This document shows positions 21,846 through 32,929 of a stretch of DNA of 64,000 nucleotides, one piece after another. A program made the translations under genes and the position numbers. Every line of letters begins with the position of its first letter. Position 1 is the stretch's first letter. Below the pieces are notes generated by a model, which ran no database searches, was not told the origin of the DNA, and saw only the letters and a program-made list of their open reading frames with translations. This DNA comes from Rugalucina vietnamica (Eukaryota; Mollusca; Bivalvia; Lucinida; Lucinidae), in contig OZ024871.1 of the NCBI GenBank assembly GCA_964017185.1, positions 64,980,866 through 65,044,865 of the forward strand, given 5' to 3'.

Positions 21846-22088
21846 GAGCCGCGTCATGAGAAAAACGCATTTTTGCCTAGCGAAAAACAAAGGGGCAGAT
21901 CAGCTGTACAGTAACTGCACAGCTGATCAGCATCTTTGCTTTTGCTATTGAGGTAGTGTAACTCCTCTTCCACTTTATCCAAATTTTCAAGCCAATAACC
22001 TGCTTCTGTGACTGTACAGGCCAGTTTGTGTCAGACCTGGTTGGAAATCCCGATTCCCGAAGGCATTTTTTTTTTCGCATCACAGCTC
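21846..22088. mobile_element. Family A MITE, GTACAG/GTGCAG-stem variant
   Basis: GAGCCGCGTCATGAGAAAAA...TTTTTTTCGCATCACAGCTC, AAAT on both sides. Stem AGCTGTACAG versus CTGCACAGCT, one mismatch. Confidence 0.88.
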
Positions 22089-22092
22089 AAAT

Positions 22093-22436
22093 GAATGTGG
22101 AACTTGGAAGCAGGTCTCTATTTCATAATGTCTGTATGGTGTCTCACTGATTGTTTATTGATATGGTAAAATAGCATCTCAAACACCACCTGCATTTGTT
22201 TTGTTTTGCTTGAAAAGTTTAAAATATTTTCATTCATTTCCTTGAAAACATGCATTTGCATATCATTAATCTTTAACATGAATGATGTTCTAAAAATGTA
22301 TTTGCATATCAAGTACATCTCTTTTGTATTTATATTTAACATAAAAATGGCGCTAATTTTTTTTTTATTTTGGATTTCTCTATTTCCAGCACTTTTGACA
22401 ATGAAAACTTGTATTTATCAATTTTCTTTTTGTTTT
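22093..22436. other. AT-rich non-coding spacer
   Basis: Contains a short duplicated word (TTTGCATATCA) but no gene. Confidence 0.5.
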
Positions 22437-22761
22437 TAGCTCGCCTGTACGAAAGTACAGGAAGAGCTATTGCAGTCACCCCGGCGTCGGTGTCGGCGTT
22501 GCTCAAATGTTAAAGTTTTTGGTTAAAGTTTTTAGAAGTGTTTATCTCTTGAAATTGTAGATGGATCAAGTTGATACTTTGCATGTTGGTAGATATTGGT
22601 CTAAAGTTTTATGCTGTAACATCACGACCCACCTGGGTGACCTTGAGGTCAAGGTCACGGACTAGAAATTTTGTGTAAAAGTTTTTGGTTAAAGTTTTTA
22701 GAAGTCTATATCTCTTGAAGTTGTAGATGGATCAAGTTGATACTTTGCATGTTGGTAGATA
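22437..22761 (+). repeat. Family D repeat, left part of a split copy
   Basis: Begins AGCTCGCCTGTACGAAAGTAC (with terminal hairpin) and runs through nearly two monomers, stopping inside a monomer at GTTGGTAGATA (22761). The monomer normally continues TTGGTCT; exactly that continuation starts at 44204. Together they form one complete family D element. Confidence 0.85.
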
Positions 22762-22986
22762 CAGTATAGACACCGCGAAGGTTCGATATTCCCTGTCCCC
22801 GCGCGATGCGGGGAATAGCCGGGAAAGGATTAAAATTCACGTAAAATCCACGCAAAATTCATGCGAAATCCGCGCGAGTTTCTCGCAGCTCCCCTGCATC
22901 GGTAAAATCCGCGCGGGGAATTTCCACACATGAAGCGTGAAGCACGGGGAATTTCCTCGCATGAATTAAGCGTGTGGCGTGTACTG
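22762..22986. repeat. GC-rich 11-12-bp motif array, left end of the 21-kb block
   Basis: Successive units AAAATTCACGT, AAAATCCACGC, AAAATTCATGCG, AAATCCGCGCG are at about 22832-22875, with further variants to 22960. The segment also ends in GTGTACTG, an inverted CAGTACAC, so it might itself be a 225-bp MITE. Confidence 0.6.
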
Positions 22987-23894
22987 TATTTAGGATCGGT
23001 CCTAGTGAGATAAGTGCAATACAAATGACAAAGTATAGAGTATTGCATGGATGCGCCCCCTCATTACTGTTTTCTTTGCCACTGCTAGATAAGACTGAAT
23101 TTTCTTGCCTTGATGTTTCCCAAATAGACAAAGTGTTTCCACAGGTGCAAGTCCTTAATATTCTGGGATTCTTGCGAATCCAACGCTACGTCTGGCTGAA
23201 CGACGCCAGGAAGGCTAAATGTAAACATCGTAGTCACTGACGATGTCGACGTCCGGTGGAAAATTAGGATATTTGTGGTGTTTTGAAAGAAAAAAAAAAC
23301 GTTGCTGCAGAATGAGAATAGTGAAGATGCATATCGTCGTATACTATATACGGGCCTGAATAATGTTTTATGGTTTCGCTACGCGTCACCATAAAACGAT
23401 TTTTCGGCCGCTATTATATCCGACGATCTGTGCTACGTAGCATACAATATGTAGACATGTAGAATATGATCGGCCTGCACTAGTCAGCACCACGAGTAGC
23501 ACGTGTATTGCTACATGCACATGCTTTTGCAATCCTTGCTACATGTATGTATTGCAACATCGGCTATTTTATTTAGACTTACTTCACGTGCTACTTTGTG
23601 TAAACTTGTTGCCACGCGAACTACAGTGCATGGCCAATAACATATTCTACTTACTACCCATATACATGCACACATGTACATTCTTATTCACTGAGCGCTG
23701 CTATTTTGCATGGAATATTGCATATGCTTTCTCTTAAATCAAAGATCGCAGATTAAAGCTTGAAGTCCTTTGCTTGATAATCACCTGAGAAATTAGCAAA
23801 TTTAGTGTAACCCATATCTTTTCTACAACAAATTTGGCCATCTACTGTATGCCTCTCAGATAGCAGAAATCCCCTTTAACAAAGTTCGTTTATA
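22987..23894. other. Non-coding stretch with a hairpin
   Basis: 23327-23428 is an imperfect hairpin: TCGTCGTATACTATATACGGGCC / CGGCCGCTATTATATCCGACGA, with inner stem GTTTTATGGT / ACCATAAAAC. Otherwise no gene or family recognised. Confidence 0.55.
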
Positions 23895-24475
23895 AAGACG
23901 TTGCATAACGGAAACTTGCCCATGTAATTTACAGATTTTTTCAGCTGTAAAAATTAGAAAAAAAAATCATTGGAAAATATTTTGCGATTTTTTTATTTTT
24001 GTTCAAAACATAGATTGTGGGTACACGTTAGAACCGCCTCGGCGATGCGGTTCTATGCTGAGCCGGTTCTAACGAGTACCCACAACCTATGTTTTGGATC
24101 AAAAATAAGAAAAATAGGTATACCCCTGTAGACCCCAGTTTTTGCTATATATAAAGTGGGGTTCAAAGGGGTATACATTACACGGTTTTCGTGATGGTAT
24201 ACAAGACGGGATACTCCCGTCGGCATTCCACGATACATGTACAATTCTCGGCGGAGGCGGATCTATGCCGAGGTGGTTCGCGGTTCTAATTCGAGGCGGT
24301 TCTAACGAGTACCCACAATCTATGTTTTGGAGCAAAAATAAGAAAAACAGGTATACTTTTACCCCTGCATACCCCAGTTATACTATATATAAAAGTGGGG
24401 TTCAAAGGGGTATACATTATACGGTTTTCGTGATGGTATACAAGACAGGATCCTCCCGTCGGCATTCCGCGATAC
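23895..24475. repeat. Family B MITE with partial tandem duplication
   Basis: AACGGAAACTTGCCCATG at about 23908, hairpin with GGTTCTA/TAGAACC at 24020-24090, then GGTATACATTACACGG. A 234-bp part repeats: GTACCCACAA-CTATGTTTTGG at about 24076 and again at about 24310, each followed by GGGGTATACATTA and CCCGTCGGCATTCC. The open frame at 24142-24525 is derived from this duplication. Confidence 0.75.
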
Positions 24476-25009
24476 ATTTGCACGCGGTAATGAAACTGTG
24501 TACGAAGTGCTGGTCAGCTAGCTGATCTAGTACTATACAAATCATGTTTGAAAATGGAACAACAGATATATCGAACATTTTGTAAATGGAAGCAAGTTGG
24601 TGAGATTTTAGGAAAGACCCATTTTCCTGTAAGTGAATGTGATCGAGAACTGAACAGACACAAATCCAACATATCATACGCACTTGTACGATGTTCTGAA
24701 ATCCTGTAGTGACTTGTTTAATGTTGAAATGTGTGGAAAAGTTCGCAATAATAACAACTGTTTACCATGCACTCTGTTTTATGTTGTAGCTTCTAACCAG
24801 GGTCATCTCTCCTATAGCCGCAGGTAGGTATGGGAACCATCAGCCACCTGGAACTACTGCTCACCAACAGAAACAAAGCAAGACACAAAAAGAAGATCAT
24901 GACCTGATGAAGACATGATCTGCATCTGCACATACTGACGGACACTAAAGCTATTGAACATGCGCTCTGACCTAACTTAATGTTGTGAACCACTGCAGCA
25001 GCTGAATCC
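24476..25009. other. Non-coding spacer
   Basis: No credible gene or repeat family. Confidence 0.5.
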
Positions 25010-25510
25010 TAGTCCTTAGTCCTGTAAAACTAGTTTACGCCCGCCAGTAATTTACATAACTGATTGTTCCAAGGCGATACTTCAGTGTAGGTTCTAATTG
25101 TTTGACGTTTTGGTGTTGAATTTTTGTGTTGTTTGCACCTTTTGTACGTTTACATATGAGCCGCCTCGTGGGAAAACCAACAATGTGGTTTCCGAACAGG
25201 TCTGACACAAACCGGCCTGTATAGCTACAGAAGCAGGCTAGAAGCTTGAAATTTTGGAGTTAAGTAGAGGACGAGTAGCAAAAACAAAGGCGCTGATCAG
25301 CTTCGCAGTTACCGCGAAGCTAATCTGTGCCTTTGTTTTCGCCTATGCAGATTGTTGGTTTTCCCATGGGGTGGCTCATAGGGTAACCTGCTCACTCAAC
25401 TTAGTACGATATGTTTTCTTTTTATAAGTAACAGATTGTTAATCTAGGTTTTCCATTTTAGAGTGGGAATTTCTTTCTGATTGTGCCATTTCCTGATCTT
25501 TGCCTACCTT
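25010..25510. repeat. Single arm of the foldback family, interrupted by a family A MITE
   Basis: GTTCCAAGGCGATACTTC and GTGGGAATTTCTTTCTGATT correspond to the right arm of 3832-5123. The MITE at 25158-25377 is inserted inside it. Confidence 0.7.
25158..25377. mobile_element. Family A MITE, TTCGCAG-stem variant
   Basis: GAGCCGCCTCGTGGGAAAAC...TTTTCCCATGGGGTGGCTC; flanks ATAT/ATAG. The hairpin at about 25278-25341 has AGCTTCGCAG/CGCGAAGCT. Confidence 0.88.
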
Positions 25511-25827
25511 TAACATTATTTCGCAGATTTAAATATGTGAATTGTATGCACTTGTTTGATTGGGATGAACCATTTCGAAATGTTCTTTTTTGGAGACAAG
25601 TCGTCGTACTAAAATTGTCAGAAGTAAAAATTAAAACTGAGATCCTTTAAGAGTAATGAGAAAGATGATGGGCCATTTCGACTATTAAATCCTGCTTTAC
25701 GAAGACGATGATAAAATGTTTGAACGTATATATGACGACAACACCCGCCTGGTGCGCCTGTTTGGAATTTTAACATCATTTTTAAACCATGTGTTGGCCA
25801 CACAATGTTTGTATTTAAATTTGCGAC

Positions 25828-26060
25828 CCCGGTGGCCGAGCGGTTAGGAGCGCTGTTTCTTAATCTCTCGATCATCTCACCGCTGGGTTCGAGCCTCTCA
25901 CTGGCCACATGTGAGACAAGACAAGTTCTGCTTGTGGGTGTGCCAGGTGTTTTTTTCTCGGGGTCCTCCCGTTTGCGCCAACCTACTGATTGGCCCGTCT
26001 CATATGAGCTGAAATAATCTTGAAAGGGACGTCAAACTGAATTCTATATATATTTAAAAA
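25828..26060 (+). mobile_element. tRNA-derived SINE, full length
   Basis: Box A GTGGCCGAGCGGTTAGGAGC and box B GGGTTCGAGCC, then the shared body (CAAGTTCTGCTTGTGGGTGT, TCGGGGTCCTCCCG, TTGAAAGGGACGTCAAACTG) and a TATATA/A-rich tail. Confidence 0.9.
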
Positions 26061-26072
26061 AAATCTTTATTT

Positions 26073-26303
26073 GAACCGCGGCGCGAGAAAACCGGGATTT
26101 CCGACCAGGTCCGACACAAACCGGTCTGTGAAGTCACTGAGGATGCTTAGAAGATTGATATTCCGGATGTAAGAAGAGAATTGTACTATCCGTTTAGCGA
26201 AAACAAAGACGCTGATCAGCTGTGCACTGTGCTGATTACTGCACAGCTGATCTGCGCCTGTTTTCGCATGGGCAAAAATCCGGAGTTTCTCATGACGCGG
26301 CTC
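26073..26303. mobile_element. Family A MITE, GTGCAG-stem variant
   Basis: GAACCGCGGCGCGAGAAAAC...TTTCTCATGACGCGGCTC, ATTT on both sides. AGCTGTGCA...TGCACAGCT, with a small extra insertion (CTGTGCTGAT) in the loop. Confidence 0.88.
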
Positions 26304-27129
26304 ATTTCTAAAGCCACAGTAATTTAAACGCCACCATGCTACTAAGAGGGTAATGGGCAACCAACAGTGATTGCTCCGAATGCTACAATTTCTGTTTATT
26401 CTGCATGCCTCTCTGTTGCGCTCGTTGTCTTTGGTTTTGATTGAGACTAGCCGAATGGCTACCTTGTTGGGAAAGAGCTAGTCATCATGCTCTACCTGTG
26501 TCTTGTTGGGGAAATATGGTTTGTGATGCGTTATATTTTTCCTTTCCAGTCTAGTGTTTGATCCCTCTATTCTTACTTCCCAGATGCAAACATTGCGTGC
26601 AGATTTCTCCTAAATCTTAGATGTCGTAATGATGGACGTTCTGTGTGTTTTTAAAGTGTTCGTCCGTTACAAAAGACAGCTTTAGGTCGTTAAAAATACA
26701 GTTACCCAGGGACCAATTTCAGAGCCGCCAATGTATCATAGCGATGCTCGTGATGCTGTTTGGATCCTAAGCATGTAATGTTCTTAAGGTAAGATGAAAC
26801 TCCTGAAATAATAAAAGAAAATCACTGCAATTATACTATGATAAATGAGCAATTTTAATTGATTTCCAAATTGCAAAGTGATATGAAGATGAACTGAAAC
26901 AAACGCTTTAACTCATTTAGGAGCCGCAGTGTCGAACGCTATCTTTTTCTGACGCAAATGCCCTAAGGTAACTAAAAATGAAAACCTACATTTTTATAAT
27001 GTGCTAACAGCAAAATTACAACACCAAGACATAAAACAATAAGAACCACCACAGATGCATCGCCTTGGAACGATCAGTAATATAAATTACGTTACATCGT
27101 CAACGGTGATTGATGGGATAGCTGACGTC
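26304..27129. other. Non-coding stretch
   Basis: 26995-27110 resembles the left arm of the foldback family (GACATAAAACAATAAGAACC, ATCGCCTTGGAACGATCAG). The rest shows nothing recognisable. Confidence 0.5.
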
Positions 27130-27370
27130 ACCGGTCCCGATAGCGTAATGGTTAGAGCATCCGCTTCGGGAACGGGAGGTCGTGGGTTCGACCCCGGGCC
27201 GCGTTATACCAAAGACGCTAAAAATGGTACCAGTGACTACCTTGCTTGGCGCTCAGCATTCACACATGGCAAACACTAGCTTCTCTATTACCCTTACTCG
27301 GGGTTAGAACGAGGTGCGCCGATAAGTCAACGGCGGAACACTACATATACATACGAACATGGCGCAAAGC
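27130..27370 (+). mobile_element. tRNA-like SINE of a second type
   Basis: The head CCCGATAGCGTAATGGTTAG ... GGGTTCGACCCC looks like a tRNA (boxes A and B; a CGG-containing anticodon loop, proline-like). The anticodon stem does not pair properly and non-tRNA sequence continues (TTGGCGCTCAGCATTCACAC), so it is read as a SINE, not a tRNA gene. Confidence 0.65.
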
Positions 27371-28550
27371 ATATTAAAGACATTTTGTCTTCGAGTATAT
27401 ACATGTACATGTGTGCGATATACGATATACGTTGACTAATCAAGAAGGTATCTTGCATCACAATTAAAATCCACGCAAGATTGTGGAGACAGAATGTCAC
27501 CTTGACGTCGCCGTCACATCATACTTTATATACATAAACTTGTGCATGCATTTGGGTCTATGACCTTGGTTATCCTTGATTGTACATAATTTGCAGTGAG
27601 TTTTTTTTGTTGCTGCTGCAGCTGCTGTGAGGGGAATTCTGCAAAAAAAAAAAAAATAAAAAAAAAAAAAAAAAATAAAAAAAATTACAAAAGCACAGAC
27701 TTACGTTTGACTTTTGATCTCTCCATTGATCTTCTGTGATTGTACAATCTTGTGTAATTGATTTTCGTCCACGACTACGGTCAACAGCTTAACAGACTTT
27801 TTTATATACATATACATGAATATATGAAGCAATGTGTGGTGATAAAGATACGGTAGGATTGAGCGACCAGGAGCTGGGGCAATGAGAAACCATGTTGCGA
27901 AAAACACAAATCAGACAATTAGTTACTGATACTCAAAGGAGATATCGTAATACGAGGTAGCAACTATTTCCATAAAGGAGGTCAATCACTTACATGAACT
28001 TAACTAAATATAGAAATACGCACACAAATGACACAAACAGCACAAAAATATCGACACCGAAACATAAAACAAGTAGACCCACAACTTGAACTTAAAATGG
28101 TGAGAAATAGAAAGCTAGGGCGGGAGGAACCGGTTACGAAATTCCAACCTTGTCCTCAGGTTCTAAAGTGGATGAAACTATTGTTCAGATCTCTACGATC
28201 TCGACGGCATGCACGCTTTTATGACACCGGTTGTCGTCCCAGTTTCGATCGTCGTAGTTGAAGCCCACTGGATGTAGAATCACAGCATCCACAATCAGCC
28301 TGCCCAGTCGTTAGTAGCGGAAATGTCAGTGTGACGCATATGTTCTTACATGTACGTGACTCGAAACGGGAAGTTCTGTCTTCCCGAAAAATATATGGAA
28401 GTAATAGGCCATGCATATCTTTTGAAAAAATGTTATTTTGTTATGGCTTTATGTCTCAGTCAAACGCTTTCAGTCATGTCGGGACATAGCAACCGCTTCC
28501 TGCTGGACACTTCACCGCGGGGCTAGATGCCTCATAGTCCTGAAAGAAAA
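27371..28550. other. Non-coding stretch left of the retrotransposon
   Basis: Contains an A-rich low-complexity block (27641-27690) and a foldback-family fragment (about 28010-28080). Open frames here show no family features. Confidence 0.5.
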
Positions 28551-29019
28551 AATAGAAAGATTATTTCATAATCTGGTTTTAAATTTCATTGGAGCAATTG
28601 TTTACCTTTCTCCAACCCCGATGGGGGAAGTCTCGCCGAATCTCGGGATTAACGAGATTCTAGGGAAATAAAAAATTTAAAATCAGTAAAGTTAAGAATG
28701 CTTTTTGTTACATATTTCTGAAAGTTTTATGAATTGTCCAGAGGGAAAATGTTTAATTTTAAAAAATAATACTGTTTTAAAAATTTGCCAATTCCCCATA
28801 GGCCTTTGGCGAATGGGGCAATTTTGCACACGGCACTTTCTAAGAGGAAAGGGGACGCGTGAATTTGCGCGCGAACCCTACCAGAATCGGAAAACGCCCC
28901 CTGTCGGACGGCGTTTTGACCAATCAGAGTTAAGGATTTCTTAGAAGTGGCGCTTCTTTGAGCGTGACTTCACTTTCCAGTTAAAATTTGTTGAAGGCAG
29001 ACGCACGTTAAAATTGTTT
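28551..29019 (+). repeat. A1 split direct repeat (left terminus)
   Basis: 469 bp, matching 40772-41240 base for base in the parts compared. Starts AATAGAAAGATTATTTC and ends GCACGTTAAAATTGTTT. It contains CCAATCCCC..., TCTCGCCGAATCTCGGG and probably the promoter, not located. Confidence 0.92.
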
Positions 29020-29196
29020 AAAAAAGAGGAGTAATTACGCAAAAAGATCGATGAATTGATAAGAAATTCTTTTGGGAATAGAACTCCGATAATTAACTTT
29101 ATTTTACCGATTGTGGGTCGAGTTGACCAATATTCCAATAATTGGACATCGTTGCGGGTTATTCCGGGACATTTAGTTTCTCTGTGAAAAACAAAT

Positions 29197-29469
29197 ATGG
29201 CGGACAGACAAGTTTTGCTACAGCGATGGCTGGACAATAACAAAACGTGGCTAGTTAAATTGTGGTTCAGTATTCCTTCGTGGTACGTGTTATCAGAAAA
29301 TGAAGAGAAGAAACTGTTTAATTACATTGTTGAATTTGCCGACGATCGTGAGAACTCCTACATCGCCAGATCTTTGGACTGTTCCACCATTTGTGATGAA
29401 CGATTCTGCTATTTCTGCGGTGAAGTTGAACCTTTGTGTAGGAAATACACGGACACTAGGAAAGACTAA
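29197..29469 (+). CDS. Small ORF upstream of gag in the retrotransposon, unknown function
   Basis: 90 codons from an ATG in a good context (AATATGGCGG) to TAA-type termination before gag. The protein has a Trp-rich first half (RWLDNN, WLVKLW, SWYVL) and a C-terminal Cys cluster (C-x2-C-x6-C, in FCYFCGEVEPLC). Not recognised. It lies between A1 and gag, 73 bp ahead of the gag ATG, and is in a different frame. It may be a real small product, a short regulatory ORF on the genomic RNA, or chance; absence of family memory keeps confidence low. Confidence 0.45.
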   Translation: MADRQVLLQRWLDNNKTWLVKLWFSIPSWYVLSENEEKKLFNYIVEFADDRENSYIARSLDCSTICDERFCYFCGEVEPLCRKYTDTRKD

Positions 29470-29542
29470 GTTAAAGCTTCTGTAAGTGACCTTCTCAGTA
29501 TATAAACTCATTTAAAAAACCAATTACACTACCAAATTCATC

Positions 29543-30754
29543 ATGAACGACACAGTAACAGTCACAGAATTGTCGGCATCCGACCAGATGATAAAATTCT
29601 GTTTGGATAACAATGTGCAAAAAACGGTTATCGATGAACTTCTTGATCGAGGCTTTGACAGTCTACCTGCTCTTAGCTTGGTAGACCCTGAGGATCTTAA
29701 GTCACAAAAGATCCCTGTGGGACAGCGAAGGCTTATCCTTCATATAACAAAATCGCTTAAAAACTCTGACAACTCGGAAGGTGCCACAGATAGCTCAGCA
29801 GGTACCCTGAACATTCAAACAAACGACGTGGTAGATCAACCTCCGCAAACGACGCAACAGGACGTGTATCAGCAGACCCTCCTGAACACTTTGCTGACAC
29901 AGCAATCTCAACTGGCAGCGGCACAGGGGCCGCAACCTCCACTCCAATCCCATCTGACAGCGGCACCGGGGCCGCCACTCCAATCCCAACTGACAGCGGC
30001 ACAGGGGCCGCAACCTTCACACCAATCTCAGTTAGCAGCGGCACAGGGGCCGCCACTCCAACAACCACAGATGCCTCTCATAACTACAGTGACCAATACG
30101 ACAGGACTTACTCAACCCTCATGGCAAGACCCCCAAGTTCACATCGCTACGGCAACCGGTAAGTCGTCATCCGCCTTTTACGATATCTGCGATTTCGTTC
30201 CTACTGCAGTGGAAGAGGAGTTAGTTATTGGAGGTCAGGGTGAGCAGCAAATTGTGGTAAAATCAGGTCCAAAGAAGCCCAAATTGGAAAACTTGACCCT
30301 GTCGCAATGGTCCATCGCTAATTTAGGAATTCTGTATAAGCTTGTTGGGGAGGGGAAGTTGGTTGGACAAAGTCTAATGGACTACTTGTCTTACACAACT
30401 AAGGTATACCAATTAGTACAGAAATGTAGCCTTACATCAGTATTGTTATATGATAGAGAGTACAGGCAACTGCAGGCTAATATGGGGTTTAGATGGGGGA
30501 CTGATGTCCAGCACCTTCATACATTACACCTTCAATCAAGGGAAAAGCAAACCACACAGGGGTTCTCTTCAAATCCTAAAAAAGGCATTTCACAATCCCA
30601 AAGCAAACGTAATGGCAAACAAGAACCTGACATCTGTCGAAACTTCAATTCAGCCAAAGGTTGTTCCTTCCAAAAATGCAAATTCAAGCACACCTGTATT
30701 GTACCTGGGTGTAATAAACCTCATCCAGTGACAGCTCACACCTTTGAAAAATAG
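29543..30754 (+). CDS. gag: Gag-like protein of the Ngaro/DIRS element
   Basis: 403 residues. Residues about 13-70 (KFCLDNNVQKTVIDELLDRG onward, with LSLVDPEDL and GQRRLILHI) read as a SAM-like helical domain, a type that could mediate self-assembly. Residues about 110-195 are Gln/Pro/Ala-rich with tandem units around QLAAAQGPQPP. A conserved-looking middle (LSQWSIANLGILYKLVGEG) follows. The C-terminus is a Cys/His region: C-x8-C-x4-C-x3-H then C-x4-C-x3-H-x4-H (from about residue 365), as expected for nucleic-acid binding by DIRS-group Gag. It ends in a single UAG; the next frame is the same as RT, so Gag and Pol share one frame. ATG at 29543 is the first in frame after the small ORF. Confidence 0.85.
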   Translation: MNDTVTVTELSASDQMIKFCLDNNVQKTVIDELLDRGFDSLPALSLVDPEDLKSQKIPVGQRRLILHITKSLKNSDNSEGATDSSAGTLNIQTNDVVDQPPQTTQQDVYQQTLLNTLLTQQSQLAAAQGPQPPLQSHLTAAPGPPLQSQLTAAQGPQPSHQSQLAAAQGPPLQQPQMPLITTVTNTTGLTQPSWQDPQVHIATATGKSSSAFYDICDFVPTAVEEELVIGGQGEQQIVVKSGPKKPKLENLTLSQWSIANLGILYKLVGEGKLVGQSLMDYLSYTTKVYQLVQKCSLTSVLLYDREYRQLQANMGFRWGTDVQHLHTLHLQSREKQTTQGFSSNPKKGISQSQSKRNGKQEPDICRNFNSAKGCSFQKCKFKHTCIVPGCNKPHPVTAHTFEK

Positions 30755-31801
30755 CATGATTTTGAGGTCAGACCCTCACCAGGCCTGATTCTTTCGGCTT
30801 GGGAGGAGGAATTGGAAGATGATCAGGATAGAGAATTTATATTAAAAGGCATAAAGTTTGGCTTTGATATTGTGGACGCTGAATCGGACATAAGTGAAGT
30901 TATATGCGCCAACCATCCATCCGCAAGGCCGCAGAGTGCTCTTTATGAGAAGGCAAGTGCTCAAGTTCGTGCAGAGATAGAATGTGGTAATTACCGTATC
31001 TGTGACAGCCCCCCTGCCATCATCAGCCCAATGGCGGCCATCCCTAAACCAGATGGGGGTGTCCGCCTAATTCATGACTGTTCCAGGCCACCGGGCCAGT
31101 CTGTAAATGACTACTGCTCCAGTGACTGGAAACAAAAGTTCTCACGGGTTGACGATGCAGCTGCAATGATGACAGAGGGGTGTTACTTCTCGAAGGTAGA
31201 CTTAAAGAATGCTTATAGGTCGGTAGGTATCTCGCAGTCTAGCCAACGAGTCACTGGCCTACAGTGGGACTTTCAAGGACAAACAATTTATATGACCGAT
31301 ACGCGTTTACCTTTCGGGGCGCGCCTAAGCCCAGGAATCTTCCATCGCCTCACCCAAGCCGTAAAAAGAATTATGGCCCGCAAAGGACATGACCTCATAG
31401 TTGTCTATCTCGACGACTTTCTGATTATTGCTGATTCAAAGGAAGCATGCTCTGTAGCATTCAATGCATTAATCCAACTTCTCCGGAAGTTGGGGTTTTC
31501 TATCCATTGGGGCAAAGTTGTTGATCCAACCCAAAAAATCACCTTTTTGGGTATAGAATTAGATTCTTTGGCTATGTCCCTCCGGTTGCCAGAAGATAAG
31601 CTTACCAAGTTAAGAGAGGAACTTCAGGGTTTCCTTGGCCGTAAAAGAGCCACCAAGCGACAACTCCAGTCCCTGGCTGGACGATTGTCATGGGCCGCAT
31701 CAGTTGTTAAAGGCGGAAGAGTCTTTCTCCGCCGAATCTTCAACAAGATTGGTTTGCTCCGGCAAACACTACTGCACACATCCCCATCAAAAGTCACTTA
31801 A
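30755..31801 (+). CDS. pol: Reverse transcriptase part of Pol, broken at its C-terminus
   Basis: The open frame begins directly after the gag UAG and has no early ATG (TTG at 30812). Counted from 30812, RT motifs are in order: SPMAAIPKPDGG (about 72-83), motif A FSKVDLKNAYR (Asp130), motif B LPFGARLSPGIFHRL (167-180), motif C VVYLDDFLII (Asp201, Asp202), then ITFLGIELDS and the thumb-like LQSLAGRLSWAA. It ends at TAA 31799-31801 only because the CATTAA-rich insertion starts near there. The missing RNase H continues at 38439. The catalytic aspartates are intact, so the enzyme was probably functional before the insertion. Confidence 0.9.
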   Translation, partial: HDFEVRPSPGLILSAWEEELEDDQDREFILKGIKFGFDIVDAESDISEVICANHPSARPQSALYEKASAQVRAEIECGNYRICDSPPAIISPMAAIPKPDGGVRLIHDCSRPPGQSVNDYCSSDWKQKFSRVDDAAAMMTEGCYFSKVDLKNAYRSVGISQSSQRVTGLQWDFQGQTIYMTDTRLPFGARLSPGIFHRLTQAVKRIMARKGHDLIVVYLDDFLIIADSKEACSVAFNALIQLLRKLGFSIHWGKVVDPTQKITFLGIELDSLAMSLRLPEDKLTKLREELQGFLGRKRATKRQLQSLAGRLSWAASVVKGGRVFLRRIFNKIGLLRQTLLHTSPSKVT

Positions 31802-32929
31802 AAAGGCATTAAAAAAATCCATTAAATTTAACAGCATTTTCAAAGATTCTCCCCATGAAAATCTTGTTAAAAGAGCATTAAAATACCCCATTAAAATGCT
31901 ATACATTAAGAGTCATTAAAATAGCATCAAAATGCCATTAGGTTAACAGCATTGTTAAATTGCCATTACTTTTATGACCATTAAAATCTGTTAAATTAAT
32001 GCCTTAAAAAATCACTCCAATTAAAGTAAAGGCACCTTTAAAATATTTAATGGTAGCCATCAGCATTAAAAACTTCTTAAAAGGCTCTTAATGTATAGCA
32101 TTTTAATGGGGCCGTTAATTTTTCACAGGTCATTTTAAAAGCAAATTAAAGACACTTAAACTCATATTTTAATGACAAAATAATGAGCCTTAAATATCCA
32201 TTAAATATCAGCCATTAAAATTTATGCCAATTTAATGGTGCTGTTACTTTTTCAGGAGACACATTTTAAAGGTATTTTCATTACAATTAAAATGCTGTTA
32301 ATTTGTTAATTAATGTAGGTTTAAAGACCATTAATTAACCCTTAATATTTTAATGGCCCCCATTAAAATGCTATACATTAAGAGGCGTTTAATGATATTT
32401 TAAAGACATTGTATTTAATGGCCACCTTAAGTTAATGGTAGAACTTGATTCTGTATGCCATTAATTTGACAGCATAAGCGCCCATTAATTTGACAGCATA
32501 AGCGCCCATTAATTTTCAATGAGCAACACCATTAATACTTTAATGGTAAATGACCACCTTAAGTTAATGGTAGAACTTGATTTCTGTATGCCATTAATTT
32601 GACGGCACAAAGATCCCATTAATCTTTGATGAGCAATACCATTAAACATCTATTTTGTATCCATTAACTTAACAGGTAATCAAGCCTATTAACTTAATGG
32701 TTATTAAATTGATGGCCCATTTTGTTAATGGTGATTTGGTCTGCCCTCGATTTGACAACAAACAGCGCCTATTAACTTAATGATGAACTATACCTTTAAC
32801 AAGTTAATGGCTTCGTTCAGTTTTAATGGTGTTATTTGACTTCTTATATTAACTGAGTAACATTTTTGTTTACCATTAATTCAACAGCAAATGGTACCCA
32901 TTGACTTTTGCATGAATGGCCGAGTAAGA

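Noticed and set aside
24142-24525. 127-codon open frame
   Set aside because: Made by the tandem duplication of the family B MITE; no domain.
27130-27205. Apparent tRNA gene (proline-like)
   Set aside because: Boxes A and B are good, but the anticodon stem does not pair and SINE-type sequence follows.
28705-28944. 79-codon frame, identical at 40926-41165
   Set aside because: Lies in the A1 and A2 terminal repeats; identity reflects the repeat, not a conserved gene.
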